64,000 bases of DNA. Origin: DASZIT01 sp036268775 (GTDB lineage: Bacteria; Actinomycetota; Acidimicrobiia; Acidimicrobiales; RAAP-2). A model generated the notes under the pieces. It had not been told where the DNA came from and searched no databases. It saw only the letters and a program-made list of their open reading frames with translations. The translations under genes were made by a program, and so were the position numbers. Below, one piece after another: positions 24,776 to 33,442 of this stretch; the first letter of the stretch is position 1, and every line of letters starts with the position of its first letter. The stretch spans positions 1-64,000 of the forward strand of contig DATATM010000004.1 of assembly GCA_036268775.1 (NCBI GenBank), written 5' to 3'.

Positions 24776-26394
24776 GACGACCGGCGAGGCATAACGCCCT
24801 CATGAGGCAGGGTCTGCGGAGGCGGGCAATGGACCGGGGGCAGGCCATGTTGTTGGTCATCGCCCTCATCGCGGTGCTGGTGGCGGTGCCCGTCGCCATC
24901 AATGTGCTGGCGGTCGGACAGGCGCCCACCTCGGAGCAGGCCGACCTGGTGGTCGAGGCGAGACAAGCCGCGGTCGCCGGCATCAGTGACTACATCAACC
25001 GGGTCCAAGCTGCGTCGACCTACACCCAGTACTGCAGCAACGGAATGACCAAATGGACCTGCCCTACGCCTTCGGGGACATCCCAACCGGCGCCGACGGC
25101 GTCGAACCCGGCATTCGTCAACTCCCCGACCCTGGTGGGCCAGTGGTATTCGGACGGGACGACGATGCGGAGTGTCGCCAACGGAAGCCCGTCCTACCGG
25201 TATCTCGTCAATTCCCCCAACACCGCCAACCCGCAGCTGGTGACCATCTATTCCATCGGTCAGGCGGGAACCCAAACCGGTCAGCACGCCACTTCTACCG
25301 AGGAGGCGGCGCTGACCGTCTGTAGCTCCGGCTGCATCGCGCCGGTCACCGCCGCGTCGTGCATCAAGGTCCCCAATGGAGCGCTGAGTGCCAAGATCGT
25401 CGCCTACGGCGGGAAGGGTGGCGGCACCGGGTCCGGGGGGGCCGATCCGGACGCCGCCGGAGGCGCCGGCGCGGTGGTGAGTGGTTTCGTGCCGGTGACG
25501 TCCGGTGACACCCTGGATCTCTACCCCGGTCAACCCGGCCAGGCAGGTAAACCGGTGCTGTTGAACCTTCTGAACCTCTTCGCAGGGGCGGGCGGGGCCG
25601 GTGGCCTCCCGGCGGCGGGGTCATGCCAGCTGACCCAGACCAATTCGCCGCCAGACATGGGGGGCGGGAACGGCGCCATTCCCGGGGGACTGGCCGACGC
25701 CTTGACTGATGGAGGCGGCGGCGGGGGTGGCGCGACGGTGGTCTTCGACGCCACCACCTCGACTGCCAGCTCACAGATGGTGGCGGTGGCCGGGGGCGGC
25801 GGGGGCGGAGGGGCCGGAAACCTCATCACCTACCTCGGCACCTTGTTGCCGATTCTCGGAGACGCGCCGGGTAACGGCGGAGCGGGAGGGAGCCCTCCGA
25901 GCGCCGGTGGGCCAGCCCCCGGGCTGACCGTCCTCGGGATCCATCTCTTGGGAAGCGCGCCAGGGGGAACCGGGGGCACCTGGCTGGCGGGCGGACCGAC
26001 TCCGTGCGCGTCCACCACCACCGCGGGAGGAACCGGGAGCTCGCCGGGCAATGCCTGTGGCCAGAATGGCTACATTCCGGTCAACCTGCTGGGGGTGGCC
26101 ACTGGCGGCGGTGGCGGCGGGGGTGGTGGCTACAGCTCGGCCGGGGTCGGCGGCGGTGCGGGCGGAACTACCGGTGGCATTCTGAGCCTGGCCGGGGCGG
26201 CCGGGGGCGGGGGAGCCGGCTCCTCGTACGTCTCGGGTTCATGCACCGGTTCGACCATCGGTCCGGCCACCTACCCGGTCGGGGACACCACCGGGACCGG
26301 GCAGATCTCGATCACCTTCTATTCGGGGAGCTGTGGCGGAACCGCGCTCACCACCGTCACTGGCACTATCCGTGCCGCAACCCCTCCGTCATAA
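24772..26394 (+). CDS. PilX-like membrane-anchored protein with glycine-rich domain
   Basis: The third gene of the minor-pilin operon encodes 540 residues from GTG 24772. The N-terminus is a single hydrophobic segment (RGQAMLLVIALIAVLVAVPV) like that of PilX-type components but without the glutamate at +5. Residues about 70-185 are a pilin-like globular part with cysteines. From about residue 195 the chain becomes strongly glycine-rich, with repeated GGGGGGG runs separated by short hydrophobic strands, and ends with GTGQISITFYSGSCGG. This pattern resembles glycine-rich domains of the ALK/LTK type. A pilus-tip adhesive role is inference from position. The end overlaps the convergent hydrolase gene by 29 bases. 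Confidence 0.72.
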   Translation: MRRPARHNALMRQGLRRRAMDRGQAMLLVIALIAVLVAVPVAINVLAVGQAPTSEQADLVVEARQAAVAGISDYINRVQAASTYTQYCSNGMTKWTCPTPSGTSQPAPTASNPAFVNSPTLVGQWYSDGTTMRSVANGSPSYRYLVNSPNTANPQLVTIYSIGQAGTQTGQHATSTEEAALTVCSSGCIAPVTAASCIKVPNGALSAKIVAYGGKGGGTGSGGADPDAAGGAGAVVSGFVPVTSGDTLDLYPGQPGQAGKPVLLNLLNLFAGAGGAGGLPAAGSCQLTQTNSPPDMGGGNGAIPGGLADALTDGGGGGGGATVVFDATTSTASSQMVAVAGGGGGGGAGNLITYLGTLLPILGDAPGNGGAGGSPPSAGGPAPGLTVLGIHLLGSAPGGTGGTWLAGGPTPCASTTTAGGTGSSPGNACGQNGYIPVNLLGVATGGGGGGGGGYSSAGVGGGAGGTTGGILSLAGAAGGGGAGSSYVSGSCTGSTIGPATYPVGDTTGTGQISITFYSGSCGGTALTTVTGTIRAATPPS

Positions 26395-27184
26395 CCGCCT
26401 CGCCGGCCCGCGCCACCGCCCGGCGGACGAAGTCGGCGAATCCGTCGGGATGGGAGAGGTGAGCCCCGTGGGTGGCGCCGGGGATCTCGAAGAGCTCGGC
26501 GTTCGGGGTGTGCTCAACCAGCCACGCCACCCCCTCCCGATGGTGGGGGATGGAACGACCGCCCCGCCCGAAGACGGCGGGGATTGACATCGACTCGACG
26601 TCGAATGGGGCATCGCTGATCTGGATGGCGTTCAGCTCCGCCACCAGCGCCGGCCCGTCGGCCCGCCGCTCCGCCTGGGCGGCCGGGGAGAGCCGGTCCC
26701 AGGCATTGTCCCCGACGATCCGCCGGAAGAACCGCTCAGCCTCGAAGTCCGGGTCTCCTCCCATCGGAACCCGCTGTCGTGTCCCGTCCCGGGTCCAGAG
26801 CTCGAGCCAGGGGAGCGGTGGCTCGTAGGCTGCCAGCGAGATGATCGAGTTGGGAGGACCCCGGCGAAGGGCGGCCCCGATGGCGACGGTGCCGCCGTAA
26901 CTGTGGCCCACCACCACCGCGGGCCGACCGCCGATGACGCTGACCAGATCGTCGATCTGTCCCTCCAGGGAGGTGGGCAACGGCGTCGCCACTCGTGAGC
27001 CTTGGTAGCCCCGGCGGTCGTAGGCGACGGTGTGGAGGTCCCCGAGCCGGCGCACCACCCGGGCAAAGCTGGTGGCCCGGTCGAGTGACCCGTGGACGAG
27101 CACGATCACCGGGTCTCCGGGACGACCTTCCGACGGCAGGTGTTCGTGCACGGCCAGTCCACTGGGATGCTCCATAGCGCCCAT
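26366..27184 (-). CDS. Alpha/beta hydrolase
   Basis: A 272-residue soluble alpha/beta-hydrolase fold enzyme. The oxyanion-hole strand is VIVLVHGSLDRATSF; the nucleophile serine is in VVVGHSYGGTVAIG; the catalytic histidine is in PGATHGAHLSHPDGF. It has no signal peptide and is the usual length for the family. The start is ATG 27184. Its upstream region is shared with the second HU gene (divergent). The substrate is unknown; esterase, epoxide hydrolase-like or ring-cleavage product hydrolase roles are all possible. Confidence 0.82.
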   Translation of the reverse strand: MGAMEHPSGLAVHEHLPSEGRPGDPVIVLVHGSLDRATSFARVVRRLGDLHTVAYDRRGYQGSRVATPLPTSLEGQIDDLVSVIGGRPAVVVGHSYGGTVAIGAALRRGPPNSIISLAAYEPPLPWLELWTRDGTRQRVPMGGDPDFEAERFFRRIVGDNAWDRLSPAAQAERRADGPALVAELNAIQISDAPFDVESMSIPAVFGRGGRSIPHHREGVAWLVEHTPNAELFEIPGATHGAHLSHPDGFADFVRRAVARAGEAVMTEGLRHG

Positions 27185-27376
27185 CAGCCTCTCAGATGTC
27201 TCTCGGATGTGGCTAACCGGCGATTGATTTGTTCGATCTTGTCGTCCGCATAATCGCAGTTCACAGCGGACGTCTCCGGTCGTTCCTCAACAAATATGGG
27301 GAGATTTGGCCTGAAATGCGCGACTCCTGCCTGTATTTCGTGCATTGTGGTGGCTCCCGTACACGAAGGAGAGATA

Positions 27377-27685
27377 GTGCCCATTACCAAAACAGACCTG
27401 ATCGCGGCAGTTGCAGCTCAGACCGATTCGACCGTCAAAGACGTTGCTGCCGTGTTGGCGGGTTTCGAAGATGTCGTGGTGGCCAACGTGGCCAAGGGCG
27501 AGAAGATCGTCATGACCGGATTCCTGACATTCGACCGTGGCGAGCGCGCCGCCCGCGTCGGTCGCAACCCCCAGACGGGTGAGGCGATCAAGATCGCCGC
27601 TTCGAAGAACCCGAAGGTCAGTGCCGGAGCATCGTTCAAGAAGATCGTGAACGGCAAGGAGCCGGCTCCCAAGCTCAAGAAGTAA
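27377..27685 (+). CDS. HU-family DNA-binding protein, untailed
   Basis: This is a 102-residue histone-like protein from GTG 27377, preceded by AAGGAGAG at 27366-27373. It has the full HU fold: MPITKTDLIAAVAAQTD, KGEKIVMTGFLTFDRGERAA, and RVGRNPQTGEAIKI. The C-terminus is short and lysine-rich (KEPAPKLKK) and lacks the long tail of the other HU gene at 10588. It would compact DNA as a dimer. A 5' leader of about 120-150 bases is likely from the intergenic length. A hairpin follows the stop codon. Confidence 0.92.
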   Translation: MPITKTDLIAAVAAQTDSTVKDVAAVLAGFEDVVVANVAKGEKIVMTGFLTFDRGERAARVGRNPQTGEAIKIAASKNPKVSAGASFKKIVNGKEPAPKLKK

Positions 27686-27706
27686 CCATTCACGCAGTGC
27701 GCCTGT

Positions 27707-27736
27707 ACGCCGGCCCGGGATTCTCTGGGCCGGCGT
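27707..27736. terminator. Hairpin between hup2 and queE
   Basis: acgccggccc (27707-27716) pairs perfectly with gggccggcgt (27727-27736) across a 10-base loop. It lies between two convergent genes, and no T-run follows. It probably ends transcription from one or both sides. Confidence 0.55.
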
Positions 27737-27755
27737 CGGCGTGCTCGGGGGCGGA

Positions 27756-28547
27756 TCAGAGTTGGCCGATGGCCTTGTGGGTTTGGGGGACCACCCGGAC
27801 GTCGGGATAGAGGCGGAGGGCCAACTCCTGGAACACCAGCACGTCGTCGGGGGTGGGGGCGGTGGTCACCGCCGCGAACGGGGTGACCGGCTGCAGGTAG
27901 ATCACCGGCCGGGCTCCCGGGACGGGCGAGGCGGCCTCCGCCACCATCGTCACTGCATCGGAGAGCTCGCCGGCATCGGTGTCGGGACCGACCACGATCT
28001 TCACCCAGGTGTCGACCCCGGCTCCGAGCGCCATCCCCAGAAACCGTCGCTGGACGGAGGGGTCGACCCGCTCGCCGTCCACGCTGGGGAGCTTCACGTC
28101 CATGCTGACGTAGCCCAGCCAGCCGATCAGCTCCTCGAGCCCGTGGACCAGGGTGCCGTTGGTCTCCGCCATCAGCGGCATGCCGAGGGCGGCCAGTCGC
28201 GGGAAGAGACCCACCAACCGCTTGGACTGCATGAGGGGCTCGCCCCCGGTGACGCTGACCGAGTGGTGGGGCATGGCTCCCCACAGCCGTTCCACCGCCT
28301 CGACCACCGCATCGGCGGACAGCGGGCTCTCGACCATCTCCCAGTCCCGGCGCCCCGGAGTCTGCTCGATCCGGCACGGCCCCGGTCGTTTCTCCAAGGC
28401 CTCGGGTTGATCGCAGTAAGCACAGCGGATGTTGCAACCGGTCATCCGCAGGAAGACCTGTCGGGTGCCGACCAGCGCGGCTTCGCCCTGGATGGCGGAG
28501 AACACCTCGGAGACCAAGAGGTCTGGTCCCGGCTCCACCGCCGTCAT
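27756..28547 (-). CDS. queE: 7-carboxy-7-deazaguanine synthase (radical SAM)
   Basis: This 263-residue radical SAM enzyme starts at ATG 28547. The cluster-binding cysteines are in TGCNIRCAYCD, a CxxxCxxC motif, followed by a family loop and SVTGGEPLMQ. It converts 6-carboxy-tetrahydropterin to 7-carboxy-7-deazaguanine, the third step to preQ0. The N-terminus SEVFSAIQGEAALVGTRQVF matches QueE. The start overlaps the queC stop as ATGA. The three genes queD-queC-queE are ordered and tightly packed on the minus strand. No queF, tgt or DNA-modification gene is in the window, so the final product is unclear. Confidence 0.93.
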   Translation of the reverse strand: MTAVEPGPDLLVSEVFSAIQGEAALVGTRQVFLRMTGCNIRCAYCDQPEALEKRPGPCRIEQTPGRRDWEMVESPLSADAVVEAVERLWGAMPHHSVSVTGGEPLMQSKRLVGLFPRLAALGMPLMAETNGTLVHGLEELIGWLGYVSMDVKLPSVDGERVDPSVQRRFLGMALGAGVDTWVKIVVGPDTDAGELSDAVTMVAEAASPVPGARPVIYLQPVTPFAAVTTAPTPDDVLVFQELALRLYPDVRVVPQTHKAIGQL

Positions 28548-29224
28548 CCGCCGGGGAGGGCGGGGTCGTCGACTCCCGCCTCCTGGAAGCCGCGGGCGCG
28601 GAGCCGGCAGGCGTCGCAGACGCCGCAGGGCCGTTCCTCCCCCTGGTAGCACGACCAGGTGAGTTGGAGGGGCGCCTGGTGCTCGATCCCCAGCCGGACG
28701 ATGTCCGCCTTGGTCAACTCGATGAGTGGGGTCCGGATTTCGATGGGATTCCCTTCGACCCCCCGCTTCTGGCCGGTGGCTGCCACCTTCCGGAAGGCGT
28801 CGATGAACTCGGGGCGGCAGTCCGGATACCCCGAGTAGTCGATGGCGTTCACCCCGATCCAGACCGCATCGAGCCCTCGGGCCTCGGCCACCCCCAGTGC
28901 CACCGACAGAAAGATCGAGTTCCGGGCCGGTACATAGGTCGCGGGGATGCCTTCCTCCGTCCCACCCTCGGGGATGGCCATGGACGGATCGGTGAGGGCG
29001 GACCCTCCCCACGCCGACGTGTCCAGCTCGACCACCAGGTGCTCGGACCGGAAGTGTCCGGCCACGCCGGCGGCATGGTCCAACTCGTTGCGATGGCGTT
29101 GGCCGTAATCGAAGGTGAGGCCCATCGGCGGGGTCCTGCTCTCGGCCTCCGCCAGAGCCATGCAGACGGTGGAGTCAAGCCCCCCCGACAGGACCACCAG
29201 GTGTCGGGACGCCGGTTGGCTCAC
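28544..29224 (-). CDS. queC: 7-cyano-7-deazaguanine (preQ0) synthase
   Basis: This 226-residue ATP-dependent enzyme makes preQ0 from 7-carboxy-7-deazaguanine and ammonia. The PP-loop is VVLSGGLDSTV at the N-terminus; the mid-region TYVPARNSIFLSVALG and GVNAIDYSGYPDCRPEF are diagnostic for QueC; the C-terminal zinc site is CYQGEERPCGVCDAC. The start is GTG 29224, which overlaps the queD stop (GTGA). The frame is open further upstream, but that part is a shadow of queD. Confidence 0.95.
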   Translation of the reverse strand: MSQPASRHLVVLSGGLDSTVCMALAEAESRTPPMGLTFDYGQRHRNELDHAAGVAGHFRSEHLVVELDTSAWGGSALTDPSMAIPEGGTEEGIPATYVPARNSIFLSVALGVAEARGLDAVWIGVNAIDYSGYPDCRPEFIDAFRKVAATGQKRGVEGNPIEIRTPLIELTKADIVRLGIEHQAPLQLTWSCYQGEERPCGVCDACRLRARGFQEAGVDDPALPGG

Positions 29225-29589
29225 GACCGTTCGGGGAGGGTGAGATCCACCCATGACCCCGGGGTCTCCCACAGGCGGATAGCGGAGACCTCCAGGCCCC
29301 CGGCGGTGAGCAGTTCCCAGGCCCGGTGGGCCAACAACTCGGCGGTCGGGTTGTCGATCACCTCGTTGAGGTCGCGGTGGTCCCACTGGTCGATGACCTG
29401 GCGTTGGACGACCGAGTTGAGGATGTCGAAGTCGACCACCACCCCGTTGGCGTCGAGCCCACCGGCCACGGTCACGTCCAAGCGGTAGGAGTGGCCATGG
29501 AGGTTCTTGCACTTGCCGGGGTGCCAGTCGAGGTGGTGGGCCGCCTCGAAGGTGAAGGTACAGGTGACGCTGGTTTGGATGGCTCCCAC
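29221..29589 (-). CDS. queD: 6-carboxy-5,6,7,8-tetrahydropterin synthase
   Basis: This 122-residue member of the 6-pyruvoyl-tetrahydropterin synthase family converts dihydroneopterin triphosphate to 6-carboxytetrahydropterin. The catalytic cysteine and zinc histidines are in AAHHLDWHPGKCKNLHGHSY. Further family marks are GVVVDFDILNSVV, LNEVIDNPTAELLA and the C-terminal LWETPGSWVDL. GTG 29589 is the start; the ribosome site is weak (CAAGG). It is first of the queD-queC-queE operon and divergent from kgd, with about 80 bases between. Confidence 0.93.
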   Translation of the reverse strand: MGAIQTSVTCTFTFEAAHHLDWHPGKCKNLHGHSYRLDVTVAGGLDANGVVVDFDILNSVVQRQVIDQWDHRDLNEVIDNPTAELLAHRAWELLTAGGLEVSAIRLWETPGSWVDLTLPERS

Positions 29590-29669
29590 ACCTTGGACGC
29601 TAACCCACCCAATTGGGGCCTCGTTTCGACGCCATGGGTGCCTAGCGACGCCATTAGGCTGGTGGACAA

Positions 29670-32600
29670 ATGAGTGACAGCAACGGATCAGAAGTTTCTG
29701 GGGGATCCGACTCGGCCCGGCCTGGGACTCCGACTGGCGCGTTCGGCCCGAACACCTGGCTGGTAGAGGACATGTACGACAGCTACCGGGCCGACCCCAC
29801 CTCGGTGTCGGAGTCGTGGCGGGAGTTCTTCACTGACTACCGCCCGGCGGTAACCCCGACCACCACGACTCCGGTCGCCACCGCCCCGGCTGCGGCGCCT
29901 CCAGCGCCCGCCCCGACTCCGAGCCCCGCCCCTGCCGCCAAGGCACCGGCACCGGCGCCGGCACCTTCCAACGGCGTCGCCCCCGACGGGGTGAAGGCCA
30001 CCCCCCTCCGGGGGGCCGCCGGTCGCATCGTCACCAACATGGAGGCTTCCCTCCAGGTGCCCACCGCCACCAGTGTGCGGGTGGTCCCGGCCAAGCTCCT
30101 CGAAGTCAACCGCACCATCATCAACAACCAGCTGTTCCGGACCACCGGCGGCAAGGTCAGCTTCACCCACCTCATCGGCTACGCGGTGGTCAAGGGTCTG
30201 ATGGCCGTCCCCGCCATGAACGCCAGCTTTGTCGCCGATGCCGACGGGAAGGGAACCCCCGGCGTGGTGCGGCATGACCATGTGGGACTCGGGCTGGCGG
30301 TGGATGTGGAGAAGTCCGACGGCTCGCGCACCCTGCTGGTCCCCTGCATCACCCATGCCGACTCCCGGGATTTCCGCGGCTTCGTCGGTGCCTATGAAGA
30401 CCTGGTGCGCAAGATCCACACCAACAAGATCGCCCCCGACGATTTCGCCGGCACGACCGTGACCCTGACCAACCCCGGCACCCTCGGCACCGTCCAGTCG
30501 GTGCCCCGCCTGATGCCGGGCCAAGGGGTCATCGTCGGGGTCGGCGCCCTCGGGGTTCCGGCCGGGTTCGAGGCCACCGACCCCCACACGCTGGCCGAGC
30601 TGGGGGTGGGCAAGACGGTCACCCTCACCTCCACCTACGACCATCGGATCATCCAGGGGGCGGAGTCGGGGCTGTTCCTCGCCTACGTTGCCGAGTGCCT
30701 GATGGGCAAGCACGACTTCTACCACCAGGTCTTCGAGGCGATGGAGATCCCCTACGAGCCGGTGCGGTGGGAGAAGGACACCAACGGCGGCGAAGACGGC
30801 GTCGAGGGGGACCATGACCGGCTGCTGAAGCAAGTCCACGTCCAGACCCTCATCAACATGCACCGGGTGCGGGGCCATCTGATCGCCCACCTCGACCCGC
30901 TGGATGCGGAGCCGCCCGAGCTCCATCCGGAGTTGGACCCCCTCCACTACGGATTGACCATCTGGGACCTGCCCCGCCGCTACGTGACCGACGGTCTGGC
31001 CGGGAAGGACACCGCCACCCTCGACGAGATCCTCCACACCCTCCGGAACGCCTACTGCCGCACGCTGGGCATCGAGTACATGCACATCCAGGATCTCGAC
31101 CAGAAGCGGTGGATCCAGCAGCACGTGGAGGGGGTGTCGACCGAGCTCCCCCCCGACCTCCAGCGCCACACCCTCGATCGGCTGGGGGCGGCCGAGGTCT
31201 TCGAGCGTTTCCTCCACTCCCGCTACGTCGGCCAGAAGCGGTTCGGCCTGGAGGGCGCAGAGTCGGCCATCGTCCTCCTCGACACCATCCTCGACGAGGC
31301 GGTCACCGAAGGCCTGAGCGAAGCGGTGATGGGGATGTCCCACCGGGGTCGGCTCAACGTGCTGGCCAACATCGTGGGCAAGTCCTACGGGGAGATCTTC
31401 GAGGAGTTCGAAGGAAACCTCGACCCCGAGTCGGTGCAGGGCTCCGGCGACGTGAAGTACCACAAGGGGGCGTCGGGAGTGTTCACCAGCCGCAAGGGTG
31501 GGAACATCCCGGTCTCGATGGCCTCCAACCCCTCCCACCTGGAGGCGGTGGACCCGGTGGTGGTCGGCATGGTGCGGGCCAAGCAGGATGCCCTGGGCGG
31601 CGAGAAGGGGACCGGTCGGGCCCTCGAGGACGGCACCGGCGTTCCCTTCCCGGTGCTGCCCATCCTCCTCCACGGTGACGCCGCCTTTGCCGGGCAGGGG
31701 GTGGTGGCCGAGACCCTGAACCTGTCGGGCCTGGCCGGCTACCGCACCGGCGGGACCATCCACATCGTGATCAACAATCAACTCGGGTTCACCACCGCCC
31801 CGGAGGCCGCCCGGACCTCGGTGTATCCGACCGACGTGGCCAAGATGGTCCAGGCCCCCATCTTCCACGTCAACGGTGATGACCCCGAGGCCTGCGTGCG
31901 GGCCGCCCGGCTGGCCTTCGGCTTCCGCCAGGCGTTCCACAAGGACGTGGTCATCGACATGGTCTGCTACCGGCGCCACGGTCACAACGAGGGCGACGAC
32001 CCCAGCTACACCCAGCCGCTGATGTATGCCCTCATCGAGGCCAAGCGCTCGGTCCGGAAGCTCTACACCGAGTCGTTGGTCCGCCGCGGTGACATCACCA
32101 TCGAGGAGGCGGAGGAGGCACTCAACAACTTCTCGGCTCGGCTGCAGGCGGCACTGGACGAGACCCGGGCGGAAGCGGAGTCCACCGCCGGGGTCACCCC
32201 GGTGTTGCCCGTCTACTCGGTGCCCGACCTCTCCATCCCGCCGGCGGCCACCGGCGTCGATGCCTCGGTGCTCAGCCGGTTGGCGGCCACGGTGAGCACG
32301 GTGCCGGAGGGATTCGTGGTCCATCCCAAGCTGGCCCGACAGTTCGAGGCTCGGGACAAGGTGCTGGCCGACGGCGAAGTGGACTGGGCCTTGGGCGAGG
32401 CGATGGCCTTCGGGTCGTTGTTGCTGGAAGGCACCAACGTGCGCCTCACCGGACAGGACACCCGGCGGGGGACCTTCTCCCATCGCCACTCGGTCCTGGT
32501 GGACAACGTCACCGGGGCGGAGTACGTCCCGCTGGGGCAGCTCGGCGGCGGCCGGTTCACCGTCCGTGACTCGCTGCTCTCCGAATACGCCTGCGTGGGC

Positions 32601-33410
32601 TTCGAGTACGGCTACTCGGTGGTCGCCCCCTCCGACCTGGTGGCTTGGGAGGCCCAGTTCGGCGATTTCTGGAACGGGGCGGAGATCATCGTCGACAACT
32701 TCTTGGTGGCGGCCGAGGACAAGTGGGGACAGCACTCGGGGTTGGTCCTCCTGCTGCCCCACGGCTACGAGGGCCAGGGCCCTGAGCACAGCTCGGCCCG
32801 GATCGAGCGCTTCCTCACCCTCAGCGCCCGCGGCAACATCCGGGTGGCCGAGCCCACCACCTCCGCCCAGTACTTCCACCTGTTGCGGGCCCAGACCCGG
32901 CTGGCAGTGCACCGGCCCCTGGTGGTGTTCACTCCCAAGTCGCTGCTGCGGTCCCGCCAGGCCCGGTCGCCGATCGGGGAGTTCACCACCGGATCGTTCG
33001 TCGAGGTGCTCGACGATCCGATCAACGGCCGCGAGGGGTTCGACCCCTCCGGGGTGACCCGGGTGGTGCTGTGCACCGGCAAGGTCGCCTACGACGCCAT
33101 CGGACATCGAGACGAGCTCGGCCAGCACAGCGTGGCGGTGGTCAGGGTCGAACAGCTCTACCCGTGGCCGGCCGCCGGCATCACCGGGATCCTGGAGCGC
33201 TACCCGAATGCCACCGAGGCGGTGTGGCTCCAGGAGGAGCCCGAGAACATGGGGGCGTGGAACTTCGTCCACCAACGCCTCCACCGGTTGCTCCGCGACA
33301 CCCACTCGCTGTCCCATGTGAGCCGGGCCGAGTCGGCCAGCCCGGCCTCGGGGAGTGCCGCCCTCCACCGACTGGAGCAAGAGGACCTGTTGGTCCGTTC
33401 GGTCGGCTGA
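29670..33410 (+). CDS. kgd: Multifunctional 2-oxoglutarate decarboxylase/dehydrogenase (E2-E1 fusion)
   Basis: The 1246-residue enzyme is laid out like mycobacterial Kgd (SucA). Residues about 25-50 (NTWLVEDMYDSYRADPTSVS) are the E1 N-terminal helix. A Pro/Ala linker runs to about 105. The succinyltransferase-like E2 catalytic domain (about 110-345) ends with STYDHRIIQGAESG. The thiamine-diphosphate E1 part begins near 375, with GMSHRGRLNVLANIVGKSY, GDAAFAGQGVVAETLN and NNQLGFTTAPEAARTS, and ends with a transketolase-like pyrimidine domain (about 880-1080). It acts in the TCA cycle, forming succinyl-CoA, succinic semialdehyde or 2-hydroxy-3-oxoadipate depending on partners. The lipoyl domain is absent, as in the actinobacterial form. 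Confidence 0.95.
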   Translation: MSDSNGSEVSGGSDSARPGTPTGAFGPNTWLVEDMYDSYRADPTSVSESWREFFTDYRPAVTPTTTTPVATAPAAAPPAPAPTPSPAPAAKAPAPAPAPSNGVAPDGVKATPLRGAAGRIVTNMEASLQVPTATSVRVVPAKLLEVNRTIINNQLFRTTGGKVSFTHLIGYAVVKGLMAVPAMNASFVADADGKGTPGVVRHDHVGLGLAVDVEKSDGSRTLLVPCITHADSRDFRGFVGAYEDLVRKIHTNKIAPDDFAGTTVTLTNPGTLGTVQSVPRLMPGQGVIVGVGALGVPAGFEATDPHTLAELGVGKTVTLTSTYDHRIIQGAESGLFLAYVAECLMGKHDFYHQVFEAMEIPYEPVRWEKDTNGGEDGVEGDHDRLLKQVHVQTLINMHRVRGHLIAHLDPLDAEPPELHPELDPLHYGLTIWDLPRRYVTDGLAGKDTATLDEILHTLRNAYCRTLGIEYMHIQDLDQKRWIQQHVEGVSTELPPDLQRHTLDRLGAAEVFERFLHSRYVGQKRFGLEGAESAIVLLDTILDEAVTEGLSEAVMGMSHRGRLNVLANIVGKSYGEIFEEFEGNLDPESVQGSGDVKYHKGASGVFTSRKGGNIPVSMASNPSHLEAVDPVVVGMVRAKQDALGGEKGTGRALEDGTGVPFPVLPILLHGDAAFAGQGVVAETLNLSGLAGYRTGGTIHIVINNQLGFTTAPEAARTSVYPTDVAKMVQAPIFHVNGDDPEACVRAARLAFGFRQAFHKDVVIDMVCYRRHGHNEGDDPSYTQPLMYALIEAKRSVRKLYTESLVRRGDITIEEAEEALNNFSARLQAALDETRAEAESTAGVTPVLPVYSVPDLSIPPAATGVDASVLSRLAATVSTVPEGFVVHPKLARQFEARDKVLADGEVDWALGEAMAFGSLLLEGTNVRLTGQDTRRGTFSHRHSVLVDNVTGAEYVPLGQLGGGRFTVRDSLLSEYACVGFEYGYSVVAPSDLVAWEAQFGDFWNGAEIIVDNFLVAAEDKWGQHSGLVLLLPHGYEGQGPEHSSARIERFLTLSARGNIRVAEPTTSAQYFHLLRAQTRLAVHRPLVVFTPKSLLRSRQARSPIGEFTTGSFVEVLDDPINGREGFDPSGVTRVVLCTGKVAYDAIGHRDELGQHSVAVVRVEQLYPWPAAGITGILERYPNATEAVWLQEEPENMGAWNFVHQRLHRLLRDTHSLSHVSRAESASPASGSAALHRLEQEDLLVRSVG

Positions 33411-33442
33411 CCGCGGCCGCCAAGGGCCGGCCAGAGGGTCAG

